This document shows, one piece after another, positions 1 through 8,652 of a stretch of 64,000 nucleotides of DNA; the first letter of the stretch is position 1; each line of letters starts with the position of its first letter. This stretch comes from an uncultured Dehalococcoidia bacterium. GTDB lineage: Bacteria > Chloroflexota > Dehalococcoidia > Lucifugimonadales > UBA3495. The notes below the pieces were generated by a model. The model ran no database searches. It worked only from the letters and a program-made list of their open reading frames with translations, and was not told where the DNA came from. The stretch lies in assembly GCA_958295765.1 (NCBI GenBank), contig CATQHB010000002.1, forward strand, positions 2,406,091-2,470,090, read 5' to 3'. Both the position numbers and the translations under genes were made by a program.

Positions 1-1321
1 CGCGCTGATGCGGCTAAGCTCCTCCAGCTTTCGCACCTCCTCCAGCATCCTGATTCCCCGCCTGGTGGAAACCTTTGGCTGGAGCTATGGAACGGTGGGC
101 GGGGCCTTTGCCCTGCAATGGGTGGTTTCCGGGTTATTCGGCCCGCCGGCCGGCTGGCTGGGCGACCGCTACGGCGTGCGGGTAACTATGGCGTTAGGGG
201 CGGCCATTTTCATCCTCGGAATGGTCCTGACCAGCACGGTCAATCACTGGTTGCAGTTCTACTTTTACTTTGGCATCCTGGTCAGCGCGTCAATGGGCAT
301 CTTTCAGGTGCCGCTGACCGCCGGGGTTACGTTGTGGTTCCACCGGCGCTTGGGCGTGGGGATGGGGCTGTTGCAGGCGTCTCAGGGGCTGGGGCCGATT
401 GTAGCGGTGCCGCTGATTCTGCTCATCGTCGGCCTCTTTGGCGGCGGCGAGAGCGGGCTGCGGGCCGCCTTCTGGATCCCCGGCATCGGCGGCGGGATAC
501 TGCTATTGCTGCTGGTGCGACTCTTTTACAACGAACCGGCCGACATCGGCATCCGTCCATTGGGCGCGGCAGCGGACGAACCGCTGCGCCGCCTGCAACG
601 GGGGGAGACGGCCCAGGCCCGGGCCAAGGTGTTCCTGAAACAGGTACTTCGCACCCCGACTTTCTGGAACCTCATCGGCATCCACTATTGGGGTTGCGCC
701 GGCCACGCCATCGTAATGGTGTTTATCGTAGCTATGGCCGAGGAGGCGGGGGTGCCGCCGGTCCAGGCCGCCGGAACCTTTGTCGTCCTCACCGTCTCCA
801 GTACCCTGACCCGGTTCGCCGTGCCCATTCTGGCCGACCACCTGGGCAGCAAGGGGGTTATGGGGGTGTGCTTTTTCCTGCAAGTGGCGCCGGTGGCCCT
901 GCTGTTTTTTGCCGACAGCGCCTGGATGTTCTACCTCTTTGCCGTCCTGTTCGGCATCGGGTTCGGGGGCGAGATGACCGCCTTCCCCATTATCAACCGC
1001 CAGTATTACGGCAACGCCCCCATCGGGACCACCTACGGATTGCAGATGATGGGCGCCGGCATTGGCATGGCCTCCGGCTCCTTAATCGGGGGGCTGCTGC
1101 GGACATTTACCGCCGGCTTCACCTACCCGGCGATCATCGCCTCCGGCGGGTTCACCGCCACCATCGCCGCGTCCCTGTTTTTCAGCTCCCTGGGGGTAAT
1201 CTCCATCCTGCTGCTGCCCCGCACCTCCCGCCACCAACTGCCCGACTGGGAGGAGTCCCTGCCGGAGCAGTACCGCACTGACGCCCCACCCCGGCCGGCG
1301 GGGCCGGTGTCGGGGGATTAG
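1..1321 (+). CDS. MFS transporter, 5' end outside window
   Basis: This is a major facilitator superfamily permease, probably for an organic anion; the substrate cannot be read from the sequence. The frame is open to the left edge. The first in-window ATG (position 8) would remove part of transmembrane helix 1, so the true start lies upstream. About eleven hydrophobic helices remain. The loop between helices 2 and 3 has the family signature GDRYGVR, and the segment FHRRLGVGMGLLQASQGLGP resembles monocarboxylate/oxalate-type MFS proteins. The C-terminus is a short hydrophilic proline-rich tail. The gene stands alone in this window; the methyltransferase that follows is about 80 bases away and has its own ribosome binding region. 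Confidence 0.85.
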   Translation, partial: ALMRLSSSSFRTSSSILIPRLVETFGWSYGTVGGAFALQWVVSGLFGPPAGWLGDRYGVRVTMALGAAIFILGMVLTSTVNHWLQFYFYFGILVSASMGIFQVPLTAGVTLWFHRRLGVGMGLLQASQGLGPIVAVPLILLIVGLFGGGESGLRAAFWIPGIGGGILLLLLVRLFYNEPADIGIRPLGAAADEPLRRLQRGETAQARAKVFLKQVLRTPTFWNLIGIHYWGCAGHAIVMVFIVAMAEEAGVPPVQAAGTFVVLTVSSTLTRFAVPILADHLGSKGVMGVCFFLQVAPVALLFFADSAWMFYLFAVLFGIGFGGEMTAFPIINRQYYGNAPIGTTYGLQMMGAGIGMASGSLIGGLLRTFTAGFTYPAIIASGGFTATIAASLFFSSLGVISILLLPRTSRHQLPDWEESLPEQYRTDAPPRPAGPVSGD

Positions 1322-1401
1322 GGGGTATAATCCCGAAAACGGGGAAAGTTTAAGAAAGTAGCGCCAACCTGACCGTTAACAAAGACAGTTTAAGGTGAGA
1401 T

Positions 1402-4323
1402 ATGCCACGCCATACCGAACCCGCCGCTAACAGCGCCTTGGGCAATCTGCTTCAACCGATGCTCGGCAAAGCCCTTGTGCGCTCCGAGAACGTCCGAGCT
1501 ATTGTTGACCAGCCCGGACTGCAACCCGACCTGCTTATTACGGCAGAAGGACGCGCCCCGGTGGTGGTAGAAGCGGAATATCTGCCGGCCTACACCGCCG
1601 AAGCGGAAGCCCGCTCCCGTTTGGGCCTGGTAACAACCGCAGGACGCCGTCGCATTGAAGCCGTTATAGCCCTCCGCTACCCGGAAGCTGTGGGGGATGC
1701 CGAAGACCTGAACTTGGCAGTTCGGAATTCTCTTTTGTCTTACTGTCTGTTCACGGTAACCAAGTATAGCCAGACCCCGGAACGGGAAATTAAAGGCATT
1801 GACCGGTTCCCGGAATCGGGCTGGCTGGAAGGCTCGGTTTCCGACCTGGCGGACCTGATTCGCCAAGTGTCATTTCCTCAATTGGCGGTGGACGAAGCCG
1901 CCGATGTCCTGCAAAGGGGCATTGACCGCGCCGCCGCTACTCTGGAGGAAATGGAAAATACCCGTCCCTTCATTAACCCGGCGATAGCCCGTTTGCTGGG
2001 AATGGATAACGTGCCTCAAACCCGCCGGATGGCCGGAGCCATCCTCGCCAATGCCCTGGTATTTCAGGAGCGGCTTTCCGGGATCCACTCGACAGTTAAA
2101 CCGGTATCCCAAGTCTGTGGCCCAGGGGTAACTAATCCCAAAGACGATACGCTGGAGGCTTGGACTGCTATCCTGGAAATCAACTACTGGCCTATCTTCG
2201 ACATTGCCCGGCGCATCCTGGATGCCGTGCCTAACCCGGAAGTCGGCGGCATTTTACGCAATCTGGCCTACACCACCGGGGAAGTCAGCGGCACCGGGAT
2301 TAACAACGCTCACGACCTGACCGGGCGCGTCTTCCAAAGGCTGATTGCCGATCGTAAATATCTGGCTACTTTCTACACCCTGCCCGAGTCGGCGGCTCTG
2401 CTGGCGCGCCTGGCCGTGGCTAAGCTGGATAGCCTGGACTGGGCCGACGCCGAAGCCTTGGGCAACCTGCGTGTTGGTGATTTCGCCTGTGGCACTGGCG
2501 CTTTGTTGTCGGCAGTATATGACCAGATTGCTGCCCACCACGAAAGGGCCGGCGGCGACCCGGCCCAACTCCACCCGGCGATGATGGAAGAAGTCCTCTA
2601 TGGCTGCGACGTAATGCCTTCCGCCGTCCATATCACAAGCGCCACCCTATCGGGAGCACAGCCCACCGTCGGCTTTAGGAAATCCCGTCTCTACACTATG
2701 CCCTACGGACGGCTGAACGACGGTAGCGTAGCTATCGGTTCTCTAGAGTTCCTGACATCCAACGCCCAGATGACCCTCAGCAATTTCAGCGACCCGGTCC
2801 TCCGGAGCAACGGCAATGGCGACGAAAAGGCATATCAGGCTATCGCCGAGATTCCCGACGAGAGTTTCGATATGGTGATAATGAACCCACCTTTTACGCG
2901 AAATACTACCAACGAGGGAGCGTATTCCGGTCAATTTAATGCCGCATTTGCTGCATTTAACACCGGCGATGCCGAACAACGGGATATGAGCAAGCGAATG
3001 GCTGTATTGTCAAAAGGAACAGCGTATCACGGCAACGCCGGGGTCGCCTCAGCTTTTGCTGCATTAGCGGATAAGAAACTCAAGCCCGGCGGGATAATGG
3101 CGCTGGTGCTGCCCCTGTCCGCCGCCGCCGGCTTGTCCTGGCAAGGCTTCAGGAGAATGGTAGCCGACAGTTACGAGGATTTGACAGTTCTGAGTATCTC
3201 CGCCAATGGCAGGGATATGTCCTTTTCTTCGGATACCGGCATGGCGGAATGTCTGATAATAGCCCGTAAGCGTAAAACGGATTCGACGGCGGCGCAACGG
3301 GCGCAATTCGCCTCGTTGCCGCGTCGTCCCCGGGGGTTCGCACAAGTCGGTTACATCGCAAAAACAATTATCGACTGCGCTGATGTCCGGCAAATTGAGG
3401 ATGGTCCATTCGGCGGCACTATTTTAACGGTGGGAAATGAGTTGGTCGGTCAAATGATGTCAGCTTCAGACAGCGAAATTTGGGGCGGTGTACGTCTGTC
3501 GGACTATTCATTGGCTCAAACCGCCTATGCCTTGTCCCACTCCAAACTGTGGCTCCCCGGCAGTCCGGCGGATTTGGAACTGAGAACAATACAGTTAGGC
3601 GCAATCAGCAGGATTGGCCTGCATCATCGCGACATAACTGGCCCGGCACCTCGCGGCCCTTTCAACAAGGTCGCTTCCAGTCCAACCGCCACTTATCCGG
3701 CTCTTTGGAACCACGACGCAAAAAACGAGACTAAAATGCTTTGTGCTCCCGATTCCCAACTGGTAGTACGCCCCGGGATGGAAGCTAAAGCAATCGAGGC
3801 TTGGACTACCGCCAGCCGTGCCCATCTGAATGTCGAATTTACTTTCGGTTCTCAAGCCTTGGGAATTGCGTTCACCCAACAGGAGTCAATCGGCGGTCGG
3901 GTATGGCCCAACGTGATTTTCGACGATAATCGGTTTGATTATGCCTTCACAGCGTGGGGTAACAGCACCCTGGGCTTGCTGTCTTGTTGGTGGCAGGCCA
4001 GCCGTCAACAGTCAAGTAAGATAACTCTGTCCTTACGCACTGCGGAGTCCTTGAGCGTCCTCGACCTCCGCGCGCTCAGCGATGAGCAGTTGACAAAGGC
4101 CGAGGAGATATTTGAGGAGTTCCGGGACAAGGAACTGCAACCGGCGTACCTGGCCGACGCCGACCCCAACCGGGCCTTGCTGGATCGGCGGGTGGTCTGC
4201 GACCTGCTGGGGTTTGACGCGGCGGTGTATCAGGGGGTAAGGCGGTTGGCGGCCAAGTGGTGCGCCGAGCCGTCGGTGCACGGCGGCAAGCAACGGCCCC
4301 GGGGCGCGGCGTTGGTGGTTTGA
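1402..4323 (+). CDS. Large N6-adenine DNA methyltransferase with nuclease-like N-terminus
   Basis: This 973-aa protein has the two diagnostic motifs of an N6-adenine methyltransferase of the N6_Mtase/Eco57I type: an AdoMet-binding motif I (GDFACGTGALL, residues about 359-369) and the catalytic motif IV NPPF (495-498). Residues 40-60 read PDLLITAEGRAPVVVEAEY. That resembles the core of a PD-(D/E)XK nuclease fold (D43, E57, E59), although the usual lysine is a glutamate. The C-terminal 400 residues would fit a target-recognition region. The size and order resemble single-chain type IIG restriction-modification enzymes, or BREX/DISARM-type methylases acting with partners. No separate restriction or specificity subunit is adjacent, so it may be an orphan or a single-protein system. 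Methylation is well supported; nuclease activity is inference. Confidence 0.82.
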   Translation: MPRHTEPAANSALGNLLQPMLGKALVRSENVRAIVDQPGLQPDLLITAEGRAPVVVEAEYLPAYTAEAEARSRLGLVTTAGRRRIEAVIALRYPEAVGDAEDLNLAVRNSLLSYCLFTVTKYSQTPEREIKGIDRFPESGWLEGSVSDLADLIRQVSFPQLAVDEAADVLQRGIDRAAATLEEMENTRPFINPAIARLLGMDNVPQTRRMAGAILANALVFQERLSGIHSTVKPVSQVCGPGVTNPKDDTLEAWTAILEINYWPIFDIARRILDAVPNPEVGGILRNLAYTTGEVSGTGINNAHDLTGRVFQRLIADRKYLATFYTLPESAALLARLAVAKLDSLDWADAEALGNLRVGDFACGTGALLSAVYDQIAAHHERAGGDPAQLHPAMMEEVLYGCDVMPSAVHITSATLSGAQPTVGFRKSRLYTMPYGRLNDGSVAIGSLEFLTSNAQMTLSNFSDPVLRSNGNGDEKAYQAIAEIPDESFDMVIMNPPFTRNTTNEGAYSGQFNAAFAAFNTGDAEQRDMSKRMAVLSKGTAYHGNAGVASAFAALADKKLKPGGIMALVLPLSAAAGLSWQGFRRMVADSYEDLTVLSISANGRDMSFSSDTGMAECLIIARKRKTDSTAAQRAQFASLPRRPRGFAQVGYIAKTIIDCADVRQIEDGPFGGTILTVGNELVGQMMSASDSEIWGGVRLSDYSLAQTAYALSHSKLWLPGSPADLELRTIQLGAISRIGLHHRDITGPAPRGPFNKVASSPTATYPALWNHDAKNETKMLCAPDSQLVVRPGMEAKAIEAWTTASRAHLNVEFTFGSQALGIAFTQQESIGGRVWPNVIFDDNRFDYAFTAWGNSTLGLLSCWWQASRQQSSKITLSLRTAESLSVLDLRALSDEQLTKAEEIFEEFRDKELQPAYLADADPNRALLDRRVVCDLLGFDAAVYQGVRRLAAKWCAEPSVHGGKQRPRGAALVV

Positions 4324-4390
4324 CCCGGCACGCTGACTTGAAAACCCGGCCCTATCCCGGTAAACTGCTCAACAGCAGGGAGGGAAAATT

Positions 4391-4666
4391 ATGGCTACCA
4401 CCAAACAGGAGCATAAGATTCCGGTTCGGGTTGTGCCGCGGGAACAAATGCTGAAAGAGCGGCAAAGCGAACTGCGGGAATACGAGAAACGCTACGAAAT
4501 GTCCAGTGAAAAGATGGCGGCCCTCTTGTCGCTGGACGCCATACGTCCGACGGCCGAGGTGCTGGAATGGTACGCCACCTATCAAGGCGTGAAATCAATG
4601 CTCGCCAGGACCCCCACGGCTGGAACTCCTGGGACCACTACCAAACCATCCACGAAAACCGGCTGA
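4391..4666 (+). CDS. Small antitoxin-like protein
   Basis: This 91-aa charged protein starts at an ATG with a strong ribosome binding site (GGGAGGG, 6 bases upstream). Residues 18-62 look helical, and the segment SLDAIRPTAEVLEWYATYQGVKSML resembles the short C-terminal helices of small antitoxins that precede a toxin gene. The last 20 residues are Thr/Pro/Gly-rich and overlap the next gene in another frame by 100 bases, so they may be a by-product of the overlap. It follows the methyltransferase by 67 bases and could be co-transcribed with it. I do not recognise a named family; the antitoxin assignment rests on size, context and composition. Confidence 0.5.
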   Translation: MATTKQEHKIPVRVVPREQMLKERQSELREYEKRYEMSSEKMAALLSLDAIRPTAEVLEWYATYQGVKSMLARTPTAGTPGTTTKPSTKTG

Positions 4667-5040
4667 GCGAACATCCCTTCGTAGTCAGTTTCCGGGATAC
4701 CCTCGCTTTCGACACCGACAGCGAGGGTGATATTTATCTGGCGGGCAATGTTCACTGCCAGAAAGATGTCCTGTTGAGAGTCAGGAAAGAGTTTGACTCC
4801 CGCTATTTCGGGCGCACTCTGCGGGTGCGGTGCCACACCTACGTCTATATCGCCTGGCTACCGGGGGAACACCCGTTGCTGAAGTACCATAATATCCATG
4901 AGGATAGAGACGAATATCATCACCGGATTTATGACCCGGCCACCGGCGTTGAAGTGTTCCACGAAGTCCTGGAGAGGTATCAGTTCCCCATATTCACCGA
5001 GGTGCTGGACGAACTGCAAACCCTGACCGAGGACTTGTAG
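4567..5040 (+). CDS. TumE/DUF6516-like putative toxin
   Basis: This 157-aa soluble protein has the C-terminal pattern LLKYHNIHEDRDEYHHRIYDPATG, then HEVLERYQFPIFTEVLDELQTL. A Y-H-N-x-H-E-D basic/acidic patch followed by an FTEVLDELxxL helix resembles the TumE/DUF6516 group of small toxins encoded next to antitoxins, but I cannot confirm the family. The ATG chosen overlaps the upstream gene by 100 bases in a different frame. The first 12 residues (MVRHLSRREINA) are weakly protein-like, so either the start is further in or a frameshift has joined the two genes' ends. The pair sits directly after a large methyltransferase, a common place for a stabilising module. Confidence 0.5.
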   Translation: MVRHLSRREINARQDPHGWNSWDHYQTIHENRLSEHPFVVSFRDTLAFDTDSEGDIYLAGNVHCQKDVLLRVRKEFDSRYFGRTLRVRCHTYVYIAWLPGEHPLLKYHNIHEDRDEYHHRIYDPATGVEVFHEVLERYQFPIFTEVLDELQTLTEDL

Positions 5041-5220
5041 GCGCTGGCCCCGCGTCAGTAACCCTCCCCCGCTCCCCTCATCCTGACCCTGCTTAAATAC
5101 GATTACGCTTTCCGCAACCTAGCTCCCCACCTACCGCCCCAATCCGCCATTAACGCAAGCATAACCGGCAATTGGGGCGCCCGACTGGTTATGCCGGCCA
5201 CAAATGCTGACCTATTCAGA

Positions 5221-5250
5221 TTGATAAAGTTGGCCGGGGCCGGCTATAAT
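5221..5250 (+). promoter_or_regulatory. Putative promoter for the HEPN-like gene
   Basis: TTGATA (5221-5226) and TATAAT (5245-5250) are separated by 18 bases. The start codon is at 5273, with GGAGG about 7 bases upstream. The 230 bases between the preceding gene and this site hold no other recognisable feature. Confidence 0.55.
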
Positions 5251-5272
5251 CCCTCTGACGGAGGTATGCCTG

Positions 5273-5812
5273 ATGACAATGCCCCTGGACACCGCCCCCG
5301 GCCCCTCGCCCGACGCCGAGGCGCTGCGCAACGCTGAGATAAGCCGGGACGCGGTGCACAAGGCCCGGTTGGAACTGGATAATGGCGACCTGCTGCAAGC
5401 CTCGGAAAAGGCCTGGTGCGCGGCGGCCTACGCCGTTAAAGCGGTGGCGGAACGGCGCCGCTGGTTCAGCGAAGCCGACTGGAAGCTGCGGCGCATCGCC
5501 GAAATTATCACCGCCGAACTGGGCGACGATAACATTATGCGGTGTTACTCCCTGGCGCGGGACGCTCATTTCAACTTCTACCACCACGAATATGACGCCC
5601 TGGGCGTGGATTATGCGATCAAGGCCGCCGCCGACCTGGTGGCGATGCTGAACGTAACGCTGGCCCCGGACTATGCGCCGCCTTATGTCAGCGCAGCGGT
5701 GGCAGCCAACATCCGCTCTCTGGAGCAGCCGACCAGCGACCTGGACTATCAACGACTGGCAACCGGCCGGCCGCCGATGTCGGAGCGCCCGCCGGCCGTT
5801 TCCCCGTCCTGA
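5273..5812 (+). CDS. HEPN/PaREP1-like helical protein
   Basis: This 179-aa protein is almost entirely helical in residues 15-130. Its pattern (ARLELDNGDLLQASEKAWCAAAYAVKAVAERRRW) is typical of HEPN-type or PaREP1-type bundles, in which the helix after an S/A-E-K-A-W core packs a dimer. A clear paralogue lies at 37758 in this window (GDTMPASEKAYGAVGCAVKACAELRGW). The canonical R-x4-6-H ribonuclease motif of HEPN toxins is not obvious, so catalytic activity is not claimed. No nucleotidyltransferase partner is adjacent. A TTGATA/TATAAT promoter precedes it. The 3' end is followed by a short direct repeat (GAACCGGAGTCCT, three times) before the hydantoinase gene. Confidence 0.6.
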   Translation: MTMPLDTAPGPSPDAEALRNAEISRDAVHKARLELDNGDLLQASEKAWCAAAYAVKAVAERRRWFSEADWKLRRIAEIITAELGDDNIMRCYSLARDAHFNFYHHEYDALGVDYAIKAAADLVAMLNVTLAPDYAPPYVSAAVAANIRSLEQPTSDLDYQRLATGRPPMSERPPAVSPS

Positions 5813-5840
5813 ACCGGAGTCCTGAACCGGAGTCCTGAAC
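5812..5840. repeat. Short tandem repeat after the HEPN-like gene
   Basis: The 13-base unit TGAACCGGAGTCC occurs twice in full from the stop codon onward, followed by a further TGAACC. It is too short and imperfect to be a terminator and probably arose by slippage. Confidence 0.5.
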
Positions 5841-5899
5841 CCAATCAGAGAACCAGCCGGGCAACATTCCCCAAAACGCAGGAGCAGGAGGGCTGAACA

Positions 5900-7324
5900 A
5901 TGTTTGACTTGATTATCCGCAACGGCCAGGTAGTTACTCCCTGGGGGGTGGGCGATTGGGACATCGCCGTGCAGGGCGAGAAAATCGTCGCCGTCGCCGC
6001 TAATCATACCCTGACCGAGGAATCGGCCCGGGTCATTGACGCCACCGGCAAGGTGGTGGTGCCCGGCGGCATCGAACCCCATGCCCACGTCCACGCTCCC
6101 GTGATGGGCCACGGCGACCTGAAAACCGCCCCGCCGGAAGAGGTGAGCCGGGCGGCGGTTTTCGGCGGCACTACCACCATCCTGGACTTTGCCATTCAGT
6201 TCCCCGGCATCGACATCAACCAGGCCATCCAGGAGCGGACCGGGGTATGGCGGGGCAACTCCTACGCCGACTACGCCCACCACCTGATGCTGCTGGGCGA
6301 CATCTCCGACAACACCCTGGGCCAGCTTAACGAGCATATCCAGGACGGCTTTGCCAGCGTCAAGATTTTCACCACCAACATCCGGCCCCCCAGTATGTCC
6401 GGCGAGCCGCGCATGGTGCGGATGGGCCACCTGCACGACCTGATGGAGCGGGTTCAGCGCCACGGGGCGATGCTGATGGTTCACGCCGAGGATGATGACA
6501 TGGTGCAGCATATGTACCGCAAGCTGGCCGACCAGGAGCAAACCGAGTGGTGGAATATGCACCTGGTCCACAGCAACGAATCCGAGGACGTATCCTTCCG
6601 GCGGGTGCTGCGGGTGGCCGAGTGGACTGGCTCTCCGGTCTATTTTGTCCACGTCAGCGCCGGGGAGGGGCTGGCCGCCGTGCAGGAGGCCCGGGCCAAG
6701 GGAATGGCGGTGTACGGTGAAACGCTGCACAACTATTGCTGTTTCAGCGCCGACAACTACCGGGAGGAGAACGGGATGAAGTACCATACCTATCCCTCCC
6801 TGAAGTCGGAGCAGGACCGCCAGGCCCTGTGGGACGGCATTGTCCGGGGCGGCCTCAGTTCAATGGCTACCGACGAGTATTGCACCACCTGGGACGTGAA
6901 AGTGGCCGGTCGGTCGGTAACCGACGTTACCGGCGGCCACAACGGGATTGAGACCCGGCTGGGCATCACCTACAGCGAGGGCGTGTCCAAGCGGGGGATG
7001 TCGCTGCAACGGTTCGTGGACGTAACCTCGGCCAACGCCGCCAAAATTATGGGCCTCTACCCGCGCAAGGGGGTAATCGCCCCGGGCAGCGACGCCGACA
7101 TCGTGCTGATTGACCCCGGCATCAAGCGGCCCCTGACCATGAGCGACTTTCACATCTCCGACTACAGCATCTGGGAGGGCCACGAAGTAGAGGGCTGGCC
7201 GGTAATGACCATCCTGCGGGGCATGGTGGCGGTAGAGGAGGGCCGGCTGCGCACCGGCCAGAACAGCGGCAAGTTCCAGCGCCGCAAGGTTGACCCGGAG
7301 GTAACGAACCGCCCGGCGGCGTAG
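5900..7324 (+). CDS. D-hydantoinase / dihydropyrimidinase
   Basis: This 474-aa amidohydrolase hydrolyses cyclic diamides such as dihydropyrimidines or 5-substituted hydantoins to N-carbamoyl amino acids. The binuclear metal site is visible: HAH (H61, H63), a lysine in SVKIF (K155) that is the expected carbamylated bridging ligand, H195 (MVHAED), H251 (FVHVSAG) and D325 (TDEYCTTW). The N-terminal strand MFDLIIRNGQVVTP and the C-terminal ADIVLIDP are standard for the family, and the length is normal. The loop after D325 is TDEYCTTW, not the common SDHCPF, so the substrate may differ. The start ATG has GGAGGG about 8 bases upstream. No partner carbamoylase is nearby. Confidence 0.9.
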   Translation: MFDLIIRNGQVVTPWGVGDWDIAVQGEKIVAVAANHTLTEESARVIDATGKVVVPGGIEPHAHVHAPVMGHGDLKTAPPEEVSRAAVFGGTTTILDFAIQFPGIDINQAIQERTGVWRGNSYADYAHHLMLLGDISDNTLGQLNEHIQDGFASVKIFTTNIRPPSMSGEPRMVRMGHLHDLMERVQRHGAMLMVHAEDDDMVQHMYRKLADQEQTEWWNMHLVHSNESEDVSFRRVLRVAEWTGSPVYFVHVSAGEGLAAVQEARAKGMAVYGETLHNYCCFSADNYREENGMKYHTYPSLKSEQDRQALWDGIVRGGLSSMATDEYCTTWDVKVAGRSVTDVTGGHNGIETRLGITYSEGVSKRGMSLQRFVDVTSANAAKIMGLYPRKGVIAPGSDADIVLIDPGIKRPLTMSDFHISDYSIWEGHEVEGWPVMTILRGMVAVEEGRLRTGQNSGKFQRRKVDPEVTNRPAA

Positions 7325-7413
7325 GGGGGGGCCGCCGGCTCATAAAACCGGAGTTTTCGCTGAGCAGTCCTCTCAGAGCGTCGTTTCTCATTTTATTCAC
7401 CAGAGGTGGCGAT

Positions 7414-8589
7414 TTGTGGAAGGTAGTAGCTGAAGAAAACATTCAATGCGCCGAATGTTTTCATACGATTAAAGCTGGATCAGTGTGCCTATCGCAGATG
7501 CCCACCAAGATGCCAGCCAAGTTTAACCGAAGGAAATTCGAGAACTTCTGTGTATATTGCAAGGAATGTAGGCAGAAGAATAAGCGGTTGCCTTGCTATG
7601 TGCGTAGCCTTAACCATTGGTACACGTCCAATAAAGTGGTTAAAGAAGACGTTCAATGTGGCCGATGTGGGGAATCAATCCCCGAGAAAACGAACGTTGT
7701 TGCACAGAAGGTGTATGCATGGCCTGGTGTCCCAAATGACGCCAAGGACGGGCCCGATTCCTTTGATCCCTCGATTATTGCTCCCACGGGTCAGGTGGTA
7801 ACAAATAGCGTAAGACGCGTTCAATCAGGTGCTTGGGACAGATTGAGTCCAATTACTCATCAAAAATTTAAAGTAGCAGGGCTGGGTAGGGGGTTAAAGC
7901 CTCGAACCCCATCAGAGGCAAAAGCATTTTATGAAAGCTCCATCCCCCTACAAATACGTATTCAGGGTGAAAAGGAGGTCTTGCGATTCATCGGTGGGAA
8001 ACAGGCGAGCCACAAAATATCCGTCTCAAACAATCCGAGTATGGCACGAATTCCCAGCAATCTTTCTTGGGAGGATAAAGCCAAGAATTTAGCCAGAGGC
8101 AAGCGGAATATGACACCTGCCGACGTTGCAGCGATCAATACCGCTTATCGTCGGGCAAGCATAAGCGCTACCGCGAAAGGTGCGGCGAGCGGAGGGATAG
8201 CGGCCTCTGCCGTTGAACTGCCGGTAGCCGGGGTGGAAAATTTCCTGCATTGGAAGCGGGGGCGGAAAACGGGTGGGCAAGCAACTAAAGACGCCGCACT
8301 GAGTACAGTAGGGGCGGGCGCGGTTGGCGCTGGTATGACCGTTGTTGCAACTGGAGTTGCCAAAGGGGCTATTTTAGTAGGGATTTCTCCTACGTTGGGT
8401 CCTGCGGGTGTTCCTATTGTGTTAGCGGGCGTAGGTTTGATGTTAGGCGGCACCATCTATCGCTTGGCTAATGCCGCCAAACGAGATATACCACTCGATG
8501 AATACCATATCTTCTTTTGTAAAGACGCTGATTGCAAAAATAGGTTCGCTTTTGACGTGACTAACGGCAGAATATCGCGCGAAACCTAG
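7414..8589 (+). CDS. Orphan zinc-ribbon protein with glycine-rich membrane segment
   Basis: I do not recognise this 391-aa protein. It begins at a TTG behind AGAGGTGG. Residues 1-100 carry three CxxC knuckles (CAEC, CVYC followed by KEC, CGRC), consistent with one or two zinc ribbons. Residues 160-240 are basic and polar. Residues 260-345 contain two long Gly/Ala/Val stretches (AGAVGAGMTVVATGVAKGAILVG and LGPAGVPIVLAGVGLMLGG) of the glycine-zipper type that could insert into membranes. The C-terminus has a last CKDADCKNRFAFD knuckle. The coding sequence is visibly AT-richer than its neighbours (many aaa, aat and att codons), which suggests recent acquisition. A pore-forming effector is possible but unproven. 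Confidence 0.7.
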   Translation: MWKVVAEENIQCAECFHTIKAGSVCLSQMPTKMPAKFNRRKFENFCVYCKECRQKNKRLPCYVRSLNHWYTSNKVVKEDVQCGRCGESIPEKTNVVAQKVYAWPGVPNDAKDGPDSFDPSIIAPTGQVVTNSVRRVQSGAWDRLSPITHQKFKVAGLGRGLKPRTPSEAKAFYESSIPLQIRIQGEKEVLRFIGGKQASHKISVSNNPSMARIPSNLSWEDKAKNLARGKRNMTPADVAAINTAYRRASISATAKGAASGGIAASAVELPVAGVENFLHWKRGRKTGGQATKDAALSTVGAGAVGAGMTVVATGVAKGAILVGISPTLGPAGVPIVLAGVGLMLGGTIYRLANAAKRDIPLDEYHIFFCKDADCKNRFAFDVTNGRISRET

Positions 8590-8652
8590 GTCATGCCCTA
8601 TCGGTGATTAGGCGTTAGAGATTCTGCCCAGCAAGGTCTCTTTCCAGTCGCC

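Noticed and set aside
5216-6787. Open frame of 523 codons on the minus strand
   Set aside because: It lies opposite the hydantoinase and HEPN-like genes and its translation is Gly/His/Pro-rich with no domain; a shadow of high-GC coding DNA.
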